From Gammaproteobacteria bacterium (GTDB lineage Bacteria; Pseudomonadota; Gammaproteobacteria; Steroidobacterales; Steroidobacteraceae): DNA of 64,000 nucleotides. The DNA lies in the NCBI GenBank assembly GCA_003132025.1, contig PKWJ01000007.1, positions 57,479-121,478 on the forward strand, written 5' to 3'. Under the pieces are notes generated by a model that worked only from the letters and a program-made list of their open reading frames with translations, had not been told where the DNA came from and made no database searches. Each line of letters opens with the position of its first letter. The first letter of the stretch is position 1. A program made the position numbers and the translations under genes. This document shows, piece after piece, positions 18,720 through 27,059 of the stretch.

Positions 18720-19646
18720 GTGATGCCGGTAATCGCCATCGGCGAGTGCATGCTCGAACTCGTCCGGGTCGGCGACGGCTGGCAATTGAATTACGCCGGC
18801 GACGCCTTCAACACCGCGCTCACCCTGAGGCGCCTGGACGTGCCGGTGGCATTCCTGAGCGCGCTCGGCACCGACCCGTTCAGCCTCGAAATGCGTGCCG
18901 GCTGGTTACGCGAGCAGATCGACACCTCCATGGTGCTGACGGATCCGACGCGGCTTCCGGGGCTGTATGCCATCCGGACCGATGCCGACGGCGAGCGCAG
19001 TTTTTATTACTGGCGTGAGCGCTCGGCGGTTCGCCGTTTATTCGAGCTGCCGGGGATCGAAGCCGCAGTCGCCCGGGTGCGCGATGCCGGAGTGCTGTAT
19101 CTGTCGGGTATTACCCTGTCGCTGTTTAAGGATGAGGAACGGACCCGACTGCTGGAGATCGCCCGCGCGGTGCGCGCGGGCGGCGGGCGTGTCGTGTTCG
19201 ATCCCAACTATCGGGCGGCCGGCTGGCCCGATCAGCACGCTGCGCGCTGCGCGTTCGAGGCCCTGGCCGGGGCCGCGTCGATTGTGCTGCCGACTTTTGC
19301 CGACGAGAACCTGCTGTTTGGCGACGTCACGGCCGAACGCACCGCGCAGCGTTACCAGGCTCTGGGGGCAGACGAAGTGGTGGTGAAGCTTGCGGCGCGC
19401 GGCTGCCTTGTGGCCGCCGGCGCGCAGTGTGAGTACCTGGCGCCGCGCAGCGCCGTCCGCGCGGTCGATACCACCGGTGCCGGTGACGCTTTCAACGCCG
19501 CCTATCTGGCGGCACGCTTGGCGGGCCGCAGCAGCAGCGAGGCGGCGCGCGCGGGCAACATGCTGGCGGGGGAGGTCGTCAGATATCCGGGAGCGATCCT
19601 GCCGCTTGAGCGCATCGCAGCGCTGAAGCGGCTCATGGGCTTCTAG
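18720..19646 (+). CDS. kdgK: 2-keto-3-deoxygluconate kinase (PfkB family)
   Basis: 308 residues of the ribokinase/PfkB family. The N-terminal GECMLELVR and NYAGDAFNTALTLRRL match KDG kinases. The C-terminal anion-hole and base motif DTTGAGDAFNAAYLAARL is intact. It converts 2-keto-3-deoxygluconate, the product of mannonate dehydratase, to KDPG. Starts at GTG 18720 or ATG 18723 are equivalent. It lies 59 bp after xylA, which links the xylose and glucuronate branches in one transcript. Its 3' end overlaps the convergent uxuB gene by 4 bp. No KDPG aldolase gene is in the window. Confidence 0.9.
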   Translation: MMPVIAIGECMLELVRVGDGWQLNYAGDAFNTALTLRRLDVPVAFLSALGTDPFSLEMRAGWLREQIDTSMVLTDPTRLPGLYAIRTDADGERSFYYWRERSAVRRLFELPGIEAAVARVRDAGVLYLSGITLSLFKDEERTRLLEIARAVRAGGGRVVFDPNYRAAGWPDQHAARCAFEALAGAASIVLPTFADENLLFGDVTAERTAQRYQALGADEVVVKLAARGCLVAAGAQCEYLAPRSAVRAVDTTGAGDAFNAAYLAARLAGRSSSEAARAGNMLAGEVVRYPGAILPLERIAALKRLMGF

Positions 19647-21133
19647 GCGCCGCTCTCCAGACACACACGGCGCATCGCAGCGCGCGCACCATGCGCCAGC
19701 AACAGCTCGAGCTGGCGGCTGACCGCCGCCGCGAATGGGGCATGATGGCGCAGATCCGCGCCGAATATTTCCTCCACTGCCAGAAAGCCCGCGACCTGCT
19801 CGGCCGCTTTGTCGAATTGGCCGGCAGCAATGCTTTTCAGGCGCGCCGCCATCGGATCGTCGATGGCATAGGCGACGCCGAGTTCGGTGCGCCCCAGGGT
19901 GTAGCGCATCCACGCGGCGATCGCGAGTGCCAGCGCATCGAAGTTCTTGCCGCACTCAATGCGTTCGCGCGCCGGTTGCACCAGACGTTGCGGCAGCTTC
20001 TGCGAACCGTCCATTGCAATCTGCTGCAGTCGATGCTGTAACGCTGGATTAGCAAAACGCGCCAGCAGTGTCGATCGATAGGCCGCAAGGTCAAGAGCAG
20101 GTGTGGGGATCAGTGTGGGCGCAAGTTCACAGGACATCAGATGGCGCGCGAAAGCCAGAAACACGGGCTCGGCGACCGCTTCATGGACGAAGTTGAGGCC
20201 CGTCACGGCACCCAGATAGGCCAGCGCGGAATGACTGCCGTTGAGCAGCCGCAGTTTTGCGCTCTCGTACGGCCGTACGTCGGCAACCAGACTGACGCCG
20301 GCCACCGCAAGGTCCGGCCGGACACCGGCAAAACGATCCTCGATGATCCACTGGGTAAAGGGCTCGGTGACGACCATGGCCTGGTCAGTCAGTCCCATGG
20401 CGGTGGAAGCGGCGGTAATGTCCGCCTCCGTCGTGGCAGGCACGATGCGATCGACCATGCTCGATGGGCAGGCGACCTCGCCTGCGATCCACTCGGCAAG
20501 CTTAGGCTCGCGGAGCCGCGCAAATTCCACCAGCAACCGGTGCAGCAGTGCGCCATTGTGCGGCAGGTTGTCGCAGCTGATGAGCGTGGCGGGTCCGACG
20601 CGCCGCTGCCAGCGTTCACGTAACCCTTCCGCCAGCAAGCCCAGGGCGCTGCGCGCGTGTGCTGGGATCGCCAGATCGTGCACGATGTCGGGATGTAGCA
20701 GATCCAGGCCGTCACCGGACGGCGAGCGGCAATAGCCCTTCTCGGTGACCGTAAGCGAAATCAGGTGCGTGGTATCCCGGGCGATTGCGGCGATGACGGC
20801 CCCGGGATTCTCGCCGGCGACCCACACGTCCGAGATCGAACCCACGAGGCGCATTTGCGCCGCCGAGCCGCTGCGCTCGAACACCGTATACAGGCAGTCC
20901 TGGGGCCGCAGCTGGTCGCGCACCCTGGCACCGCGGCAGGAAACGCCGAGGATGCGCCAGTCGCCGCCGGCACGCGCCAGAACGTCGTCCAGATATATTG
21001 CCTGATGCGCGCGATGGAAGGCGCCTACGCCCAGGTGAACCACACCAACCCCATGCGCGCTGCGGTCGTAGTCAGGGCGTCGCACCTCGGGGTTCAAGGA
21101 GCCGAGCAGGCTCGGGTGCAGCCGTTGGTTCAC
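19643..21133 (-). CDS. uxuB: Fructuronate reductase (D-mannonate oxidoreductase)
   Basis: 496 residues of the mannitol dehydrogenase family. The NAD-binding N-terminal segment VGVVHLGVGAFHRAHQAIYLDDV and the family block LISLTVTEKGYCR are present. The C-terminal domain holds KLRLLNGSHSALAYLG with the catalytic-lysine region. In this cluster it reduces D-fructuronate to D-mannonate. It is 30 bp downstream of uxaC, its pathway predecessor, on the same strand, so uxaC-uxuB is an operon. Mannitol or arabinitol dehydrogenase is the alternative for the family, but the context strongly favours UxuB. Confidence 0.9.
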   Translation of the reverse strand: MNQRLHPSLLGSLNPEVRRPDYDRSAHGVGVVHLGVGAFHRAHQAIYLDDVLARAGGDWRILGVSCRGARVRDQLRPQDCLYTVFERSGSAAQMRLVGSISDVWVAGENPGAVIAAIARDTTHLISLTVTEKGYCRSPSGDGLDLLHPDIVHDLAIPAHARSALGLLAEGLRERWQRRVGPATLISCDNLPHNGALLHRLLVEFARLREPKLAEWIAGEVACPSSMVDRIVPATTEADITAASTAMGLTDQAMVVTEPFTQWIIEDRFAGVRPDLAVAGVSLVADVRPYESAKLRLLNGSHSALAYLGAVTGLNFVHEAVAEPVFLAFARHLMSCELAPTLIPTPALDLAAYRSTLLARFANPALQHRLQQIAMDGSQKLPQRLVQPARERIECGKNFDALALAIAAWMRYTLGRTELGVAYAIDDPMAARLKSIAAGQFDKAAEQVAGFLAVEEIFGADLRHHAPFAAAVSRQLELLLAHGARAAMRRVCLESGA

Positions 21134-21163
21134 GATGGTGATGCGGGATGATCGAGCGTCGCG

Positions 21164-22579
21164 CTACAGGCGATATGCGCTCTTGACCAGCGTGTAGGTG
21201 AGTTGCACGGCGATGTCGGCGGCTTCGTCTTCCTCGAGGCGATGCTCGGTGACCAATTCGGCCAGAAATCCGCAATCGATGCGCCGCGCCACGTCGTGCC
21301 GCGCCGGTATCGACAGGAAGGCGCGCGTATCGTCGTTGAATCCGACCGTATTGTAGAAGCCGGCGGTCTCGGTGACCTGATGGCGGAAGCGGCGCATGCC
21401 TTCAGGGCTGTCGTGAAACCACCATGCCGGCCCGAGCTTGAGGGCCGGGTAGTGGCCTGCGAGCGGTGCCAGTTCGCGTGCATAGGTGGACTCGTCGAGC
21501 GTGAACAGAATTACCGTGAGGCGGCTTTCATTGCCATATCGATCGAGTAACGGCTTCAGGTCGCGCACGTAGTTGGTCGGTGTCGGAATGTCAGCCCCGA
21601 TATTGGCGCCGAATCGCCGGTACAACGCCGCGTTGTGATTGCGCCAGGATCCGGGATGGATCTGCATCACCAGCCCGTCGTCCAGGCTCATCCCCGCCAT
21701 CACCGTGAGCATGTGGGCCCGGAACAGCTCCGCGTCCTGCGCGCTGGCCGGCGAGCTCGACACGCGCCCGAACAGTTGCTGCGCCTCGCGCGCCGTGAGC
21801 TGGGCGGTGGCGGCGGACGGATGCCCATGGTCGGTGGCGGTGGTGCCGAGGGAGGCGAACAGTGCACGTCGATCGCGCAACGCCTGCAGATACTCGGGGT
21901 AGTCGAATGCATCGCGATCGGTGAGTTCGGACAGGGCGGCGAGTTTGGCGTGAAACCCTTCGTACTCCGGATCCACGACCGGATCGGGCCGGAATGTGCT
22001 GATGATGCGGCCGCTCCAACCCGATGCCCGCAACGCGCGGTGGAATTGCAGATCATCGAGCGGTGATTCGGTCGTGGCCAGTACCTCGATTCCAAAGCGC
22101 TCATAAAGTGCGCGCGGCCGAAACGCGGCGGTCTGCAGCTGCTCGCCGATGACATCGAAGTACTCGTCGGCGGTGTCGGCGCTGAGCTGATGTCGCAGAC
22201 GGAAGATTTCGGCGAATACCCAATCAAGCCATAGCCTGGAAGGCGTGGCCCGAAAGACGTGGTAGTGCGCGGCGAACACCCGCCATGCATCGCGCGCGTC
22301 GATCGCAGCGCCAGCAGTGGTTTCCGGGTGCAGCCCTAAACTTTCGAGCGGCACGCCGAGACTGTAGAGCATCCTCAACAGGTAGTGATCGGGCGTCACC
22401 AGTAGCTGCAGCGGATCGCCGAAGGGTGCGTCGTCTGCGAACCAGCGCGCCTCGGTGTGCCCGTGCGGGCAGACGATGGGCAAACCGCGGATATGCTCGT
22501 ACAGCCGACGGGCGACGCTACGGGTACCCGGATCGACGGGAAACAGGCGGTCGGGGTGCAGAATGAGCGGTCGGATCAT
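21164..22579 (-). CDS. uxaC: Glucuronate isomerase
   Basis: 471 residues, the standard UxaC length, of the amidohydrolase-like uronate isomerase family. It converts D-glucuronate to D-fructuronate. N-terminal metal ligands are in LPIVCPHGHTEARWFADD. Family blocks include FGDPLQLLVTPDHYLLRML, NFVRD-like TNYVRDLKPLLDRYG, and FNDDTRAFLSIPARHDVARR at the C-terminus. It starts the uxaC-uxuB operon and faces manD across a 271-bp region that holds operator 5. It handles glucuronate released by the GH67 enzyme and CE15 action on glucuronoxylan. Confidence 0.95.
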   Translation of the reverse strand: MIRPLILHPDRLFPVDPGTRSVARRLYEHIRGLPIVCPHGHTEARWFADDAPFGDPLQLLVTPDHYLLRMLYSLGVPLESLGLHPETTAGAAIDARDAWRVFAAHYHVFRATPSRLWLDWVFAEIFRLRHQLSADTADEYFDVIGEQLQTAAFRPRALYERFGIEVLATTESPLDDLQFHRALRASGWSGRIISTFRPDPVVDPEYEGFHAKLAALSELTDRDAFDYPEYLQALRDRRALFASLGTTATDHGHPSAATAQLTAREAQQLFGRVSSSPASAQDAELFRAHMLTVMAGMSLDDGLVMQIHPGSWRNHNAALYRRFGANIGADIPTPTNYVRDLKPLLDRYGNESRLTVILFTLDESTYARELAPLAGHYPALKLGPAWWFHDSPEGMRRFRHQVTETAGFYNTVGFNDDTRAFLSIPARHDVARRIDCGFLAELVTEHRLEEDEAADIAVQLTYTLVKSAYRL

Positions 22580-22634
22580 GATCGGATACAGCCATGGCGC
22601 AAGGCCCGCATGGGCCGGTGACGAATACTAAGCT

Positions 22635-22663
22635 TTGACAGGCTGGGGGCTAGTTCATACGAT
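22635..22663 (+). promoter_or_regulatory. Sigma-70-type promoter of manD-exuT
   Basis: A consensus -35 TTGACA (22635-22640) and -10 TACGAT (22658-22663) lie 17 bp apart. Transcription would begin near 22670, at the edge of operator 5. The resulting leader before manD is about 180 nt and contains a GH3 relic. Confidence 0.65.
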
Positions 22664-22668
22664 GTTGA

Positions 22669-22682
22669 TGTTAGCGCTAGCA
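22669..22682. promoter_or_regulatory. Xylose-regulon operator 5 (TGTTAGCGCTAGCA)
   Basis: The palindromic core TAGCGCTA is intact, with flanks differing from the consensus at two positions. It overlaps the predicted manD transcription start and lies 90 bp from the divergent uxaC start, so it may repress both. Confidence 0.75.
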
Positions 22683-22685
22683 TAG

Positions 22686-22841
22686 AGTTTTTATTCGCCG
22701 GGCGTCAGCGAGTTCGGGCCGCGTGCGCTGCAGTTCCCGAATGCCGACATGCATAAGATGGTGGAGCCGGGCACTTTCAGTATCATGGTCGGATCCAATT
22801 CCGTCGACCTGAAGCAGACAGCGCTGACGATCGTTAACTGA
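22686..22841 (+). pseudogene. Relic of a GH3 glycosidase C-terminus in the manD leader
   Basis: The frame read backwards from the TGA at 22839 gives about 51 codons. They contain LQFPNADMHKMVEPGTFSIM and VGSNSVDL, the signature of the C-terminal fibronectin III-like domain of GH3 beta-glucosidases/beta-xylosidases. The frame is closed upstream by TAG at 22683-22685, directly after operator 5. No start codon with a ribosome site is present, so it is not an expressed enzyme. The likely origin is deletion of nearly all of a GH3 gene that once stood between this promoter and manD. Confidence 0.75.
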
Positions 22842-22850
22842 GGGCAGCCG

Positions 22851-24062
22851 ATGCCTAGAATTGTCGCCGCCAGAGTCATCGTCACCTGTCCGGGGCGAAA
22901 CTTCGTCACGCTCAGAATAGAGACTGCGGACGGTGTTCACGGCTTGGGCGACGCCACGCTCAATGGACGTGAGCTGGCAGTCGCCAGCTACCTGAGCGAC
23001 CATCTGATCCCGTGTCTGATCGGGCGCGACGCCCATCAGATCGAAGACGCCTGGCAGTATTTCTATCGCGGCGCCTACTGGCGCCGCGGTCCTGTCGGCA
23101 TGGCAGCGATTGCCGCGATCGATACCGCGCTGTGGGACATCAAGGCAAAGATTGCCGGTTTACCGCTGTATCAGCTGCTGGGCGGGGCGAGCCGCACCGA
23201 GGTGATGGTCTACGGGCACGCGAACGGCAAAACCATCGAGGAAACGATCGACCAGGCGCGCAGCTACATCGAGCAGGGGTACAAGGCGGTCAGGCTGCAA
23301 TCGGCTGTACCGGGACTGTCGAGCACCTACGGCGTCTCCAAGGACCGCCTGTTCTACGAACCCGCCGATGCCGATATTCCAACCGAGACCGTGTGGTCGA
23401 CGCCGGCCTACCTGCGCTCCGTGCCGGCGCTATTCGAGGCGGCACGTGACAAGCTTGGATGGGCGGTACATCTGCTGCACGACGTGCATCACCGACTCAC
23501 TCCGATTGAAGCCGGACGATTGGGCAAGGACCTGGAAGCCTCGCGCCTGTTCTGGCTGGAGGATGCGACCCCGGCCGAGAATCAGGCCGCCTTCCGCCTG
23601 ATCCGCGCGCATACCACCACGCCGCTGGCGGTCGGTGAAGTGTTCAACTCGATCTGGGACTGCAAGCAGCTGATCGAAGAGCAGCTGATCGACTATATCC
23701 GCACCACGGTGGTCCATGCCGGCGGCATTACCCATCTGCGCAAAGTCGCCGCCTTGGCTGACCTGTACAACGTGCGCACCGGCTGCCACGGCGCCACGGA
23801 CCTGTCGCCGGTGACCATGGCGGCGGCGCTGCACTTTGATCTGTCGGTGCCGAATTTTGGCATTCAGGAATACATGCGGCACACGGCGGAGACCGACGCC
23901 GTATTTCCACACCACTATCGTTTTGCCGGCGGCTGCATGCATCCGGGCGAGGCCGCGGGTCTGGGTGTGGATATCGACGAGGCGGCGGCGGCGACCTTTC
24001 CCTACCGCCGCGCGTACCTGCCGGTCAGCCGTCTGGAAGACGGCTCCATGTTCAACTGGTGA
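22851..24062 (+). CDS. manD: D-mannonate dehydratase, enolase superfamily
   Basis: 403 residues of the ManD/RspA group. It dehydrates D-mannonate to 2-keto-3-deoxygluconate. Family residues are visible: the Arg and Tyr in [16 protein letters not shown], the metal Asp and catalytic His in [11 protein letters not shown], and metal Glu residues in [11 protein letters not shown] and [13 protein letters not shown]. The C-terminus LEDGSMFNW is also typical. This is the enolase-type enzyme, not the unrelated UxuA. It overlaps the hexuronate transporter by GTGA. It is transcribed from a promoter with a LacI-type operator at +1. It completes the uxaC-uxuB-manD-kdgK route. Confidence 0.92.
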   Translation: MPRIVAARVIVTCPGRNFVTLRIETADGVHGLGDATLNGRELAVASYLSDHLIPCLIGRDAHQIEDAWQYFYRGAYWRRGPVGMAAIAAIDTALWDIKAKIAGLPLYQLLGGASRTEVMVYGHANGKTIEETIDQARSYIEQGYKAVRLQSAVPGLSSTYGVSKDRLFYEPADADIPTETVWSTPAYLRSVPALFEAARDKLGWAVHLLHDVHHRLTPIEAGRLGKDLEASRLFWLEDATPAENQAAFRLIRAHTTTPLAVGEVFNSIWDCKQLIEEQLIDYIRTTVVHAGGITHLRKVAALADLYNVRTGCHGATDLSPVTMAAALHFDLSVPNFGIQEYMRHTAETDAVFPHHYRFAGGCMHPGEAAGLGVDIDEAAAATFPYRRAYLPVSRLEDGSMFNW

Positions 24063-25351
24063 TCAGCAGCGACCACTCCGCCGCGCTGCCAAGCCCACCG
24101 GCGGGCCGCTGGCGATGGCTGATGTGTGGACTGCTGTTCGCGGCGGTGGTCCTGAGCTACGTCGACCGCCAGGTGTTGAGTGTGCTCAAGCCTACCCTTG
24201 CGGCACGATACGGCTGGAGCGAGCGCGGCTACGGCGACGTGGTGTTCTGGTTTCAGGCCGCCTACGGCATCGGCTACGTCGCCTTCGGTCGATTCGTCGA
24301 TCGGTTCGGGGCGCGAGCGGGCTACACGCTGGCGGTGTCGCTGTGGACTCTGGGTCACCTGGCGCATGTACTGGTGACTTCGACCCGCGGCATGGCGCTG
24401 GTGCGAATTCCGCTGGCGCTGGGGGAATCTGGCACGTTTCCGTCGGCCTTGGCGGCAACCACTGAATGGTTTCCAAGGCGCGAACGCGCGTTTGCCATCG
24501 GGCTGTTCAACGCCGGGGCGAACTTCGGAGCCATCCTGACGCCGCTCATGGTACCGGTCATTACCCTGACATTCGGCTGGCGGGCGGCATTCATCGTTAC
24601 CGGCGCGCTGACCATCGTGTGGCTCGTGGCGTGGCTGGTCTGGTACCGCCCGCCGCGTGAACAACCGCGCCTCAGCGCTGCGGAGCTGGCTTACATCGAA
24701 CAGGATCCACGCGAGCCGCGACGGCCGGTGGCATTGCGGCGGCTGCTGATCGCGCGTGAAACCTGGGCCTATGTCCTGGGTCGATTCCTCATCGACCCGG
24801 TGTGGTGGACATTTCTGTTCTGGCTGCCGGACTTCCTCAGCAAGCGTTTCGGAGTGGACCTTCAGGGTTATGGACCGCCGCTGGTGACGATCTACATCCT
24901 GGCTGACGTGGGTTCGATCAGCGGTGGCTGGATTTCATCGCGTCTGCTCGCGCGCGGGGTGCGGCTGAACATCGCCCGCAAAATGACCATGCTCGGTTGC
25001 GCCATCGTCGTGGTACCGGTGGCGTTGGCCGCCGATGCGCCGCATCTGTGGATCGCAGTCGGTCTGATCGGCCTGGCATGCGCCGGCCACCAGGGCTTCT
25101 CCGCCAACCTGTATGCGCTGCCATCGGATCTGTTTCCTCGATGGGCCGTGGGCTCGGTGGTTGGCCTCGGTGGCTTTGCCGGCGCCGCGGGCGGCATGCT
25201 GATGGCGCAATACGCCGGCTGGGTGCTGCAGACGCTGGGCGGCTATCGGCCGATTTTCATCGTGGCCTCGGGCGCTTATCTACTCGCGCTGCTGGTAGTG
25301 CATGTCCTCACTCCGGACTATCGGCGCTGCGCGCTCAATGCTGCAACTTAG
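24059..25351 (+). CDS. exuT: MFS hexuronate transporter (ExuT-like)
   Basis: 430 residues, about 12 membrane segments, of the anion:cation symporter group of MFS. Helix 1 ends in [16 protein letters not shown], a hallmark of ExuT/GudP-type carriers. The [10 protein letters not shown] loop and the [24 protein letters not shown] block in helix 4-5 follow. It starts at a GTG that overlaps the manD stop by 4 bp, so the two are coupled. Glucuronate or aldobiuronate uptake across the inner membrane is the natural role. It is convergent with the GH43 gene. Confidence 0.85.
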   Translation: MISSDHSAALPSPPAGRWRWLMCGLLFAAVVLSYVDRQVLSVLKPTLAARYGWSERGYGDVVFWFQAAYGIGYVAFGRFVDRFGARAGYTLAVSLWTLGHLAHVLVTSTRGMALVRIPLALGESGTFPSALAATTEWFPRRERAFAIGLFNAGANFGAILTPLMVPVITLTFGWRAAFIVTGALTIVWLVAWLVWYRPPREQPRLSAAELAYIEQDPREPRRPVALRRLLIARETWAYVLGRFLIDPVWWTFLFWLPDFLSKRFGVDLQGYGPPLVTIYILADVGSISGGWISSRLLARGVRLNIARKMTMLGCAIVVVPVALAADAPHLWIAVGLIGLACAGHQGFSANLYALPSDLFPRWAVGSVVGLGGFAGAAGGMLMAQYAGWVLQTLGGYRPIFIVASGAYLLALLVVHVLTPDYRRCALNAAT

Positions 25352-25364
25352 CCAGGTAGCCATG

Positions 25365-27059
25365 CTATTCGGCGCGTGCATACGGTCCGAGCACGGTCCC
25401 GGTAAAACCGCCGGCGACGTCGGTACTGAGGAAAACACCGTCATCGTCCTCCAGTAGCGTTTGCCACTCGCCGCTGCCGGTACTGTAAAAAAAAGAATAG
25501 CGGCGCGCTTGCGCTGTGACCTTGAATTTAGTGAGCGCAATGCCGTTTGCTGGCGCAGCCGCGGCACTGGTCGCCGTGGCGACGACGGCAGCACCGTAGC
25601 CGGTGTCCTTCTCGAGAAATATCTGTAGCTGCCCGCCGTGGCGGCGCGCCCCCAGAAAGTACCAGTAGCGCTCGTTCTGGAATACGGCGATGCCGGCGGC
25701 GATGCCGCCGCCATCGGCCAACTCCAGCGCCGTGCTGGCCTCGAAGTTCATGTGCTGCTGGCGGCGTGCCAGAAAAGAGGGATTGCTCAGCGTGTCGAGC
25801 GAGGCGGGCAATGCATGGATCGTGAGCCAGCCAGGACGGCTTTGCAGATCGAGCCAGGGCGCCTTCGGCGTCCGTACCTGCAGCCATGCGCTTTGCAATG
25901 TCGCGGCGTTGAAGTCGTCGCGCCAGCTGAAGTTGCCGCTGGTGGGTGCGGCCGATGCGGCGGGGCCGGCATTTCCCGCGGCGTCTGTCGTGGCGGCGGC
26001 CTGGTACGGAATCGTCGCGCCGTGCGGCAGGATCACCGGCCAGTCGTCTTTCCAGGTGACCGGCAGCAGAAACGTCTCACGCCCCAGGTTGTAGTGCACC
26101 GCATCGTAAGTTCGCACGGCAAGAAATACCGCCCACCAGCGACCATCGGCCGCCTCGACCAGGTCGGCGTGACCGGCGTCGGCGATCGCATCGGTCCGAT
26201 CAGCTGCCAGGTCGCGTTGCGTCAGGATCGGATTGCCAGGGTAGGGGCGGAACGGACCCCAAGGGGAGTGGCTGCGCAACACGACCTCGGAATGCTGCGT
26301 ACTGGTACCGCCCTCGGCGCACATCAGGTAGTACCAGCCCCGGCGTTTGTACAGATGCGGGCCCTCGATCCAGACCGGCTTGTTCGCAATGTTCACGCCG
26401 CCGTTGACCAGGACCCTGCGCGGACCGATCAGCCGGCGCGTCGCCAGATCGAACTGCTGCATCCAGATCGCACGGTGCCCTTCGTAGTGCGGCTTACCCG
26501 GCGGTGGACCGTTGTTCACCAGATAGCTGCGGCCGTCATCGTCGAAGAACAATGACGGATCGATACCATCGAGTTGCGGCAACCAGATCGGATCCGACCA
26601 GGGTCCGGCGGGATCGTTTGCGATGCTCAGATAATTGCCGCCGGCGTCGACGGCGGTGTTGAGCACGTAGTACACGCCGTGGCGAAATCGGATCGTTGGC
26701 GCGAACAGGCCACGCGACACACTCAAGCCATCGAATGTCAGTTCCGAAGGCCGATCGATCACGTTGCCGATTTGACGCCAGTGGATCAGATCGGTGCTTT
26801 CGAATACCGCAATGCCCGGGAAGTAGGTGAACGTCGAGTTGACGAGGTAGTAGTGCCCGCCGGCGCGCGTGATGCTCGGATCCGGATAGAAACCGGCCAG
26901 GATCGGATTGCGATAACTGCCGGGCGGCAGTGGGCGGTCGAACACCGGGTCGCGGCCGGTGTATTCAAACCAGGCAAATGATACCGCCGGCTGCTGCGCG
27001 CGCGCGATGATTGAGCTTAAGCTGACTAGCGTCAGGCCCAGCGCAACTATTGACCGCAT
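25365..27059 (-). CDS. GH43 beta-xylosidase/alpha-L-arabinofuranosidase, secreted
   Basis: 564 residues from the ATG at 27059. The frame stays open far upstream inside the GH67 gene, but the signal peptide (MRSIVALGLTLVSLSSIIAR, then AQQ) marks the true start. The five-bladed propeller carries the catalytic set: Asp60 in GFYPDPS (base), Asp167 in DGIDPSLFFDDDG, and Glu232 in WIEGPHLYKRRGWYYL (acid). A C-terminal concanavalin-like beta-xylosidase domain covers about residues 340-564. The overall form resembles subfamilies GH43_11/12. It removes xylose or arabinose from xylo-oligosaccharides in the periplasm. It overlaps the end of the GH67 gene by 13 bp, so it is coupled. Confidence 0.9.
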   Translation of the reverse strand: MRSIVALGLTLVSLSSIIARAQQPAVSFAWFEYTGRDPVFDRPLPPGSYRNPILAGFYPDPSITRAGGHYYLVNSTFTYFPGIAVFESTDLIHWRQIGNVIDRPSELTFDGLSVSRGLFAPTIRFRHGVYYVLNTAVDAGGNYLSIANDPAGPWSDPIWLPQLDGIDPSLFFDDDGRSYLVNNGPPPGKPHYEGHRAIWMQQFDLATRRLIGPRRVLVNGGVNIANKPVWIEGPHLYKRRGWYYLMCAEGGTSTQHSEVVLRSHSPWGPFRPYPGNPILTQRDLAADRTDAIADAGHADLVEAADGRWWAVFLAVRTYDAVHYNLGRETFLLPVTWKDDWPVILPHGATIPYQAAATTDAAGNAGPAASAAPTSGNFSWRDDFNAATLQSAWLQVRTPKAPWLDLQSRPGWLTIHALPASLDTLSNPSFLARRQQHMNFEASTALELADGGGIAAGIAVFQNERYWYFLGARRHGGQLQIFLEKDTGYGAAVVATATSAAAAPANGIALTKFKVTAQARRYSFFYSTGSGEWQTLLEDDDGVFLSTDVAGGFTGTVLGPYARAE

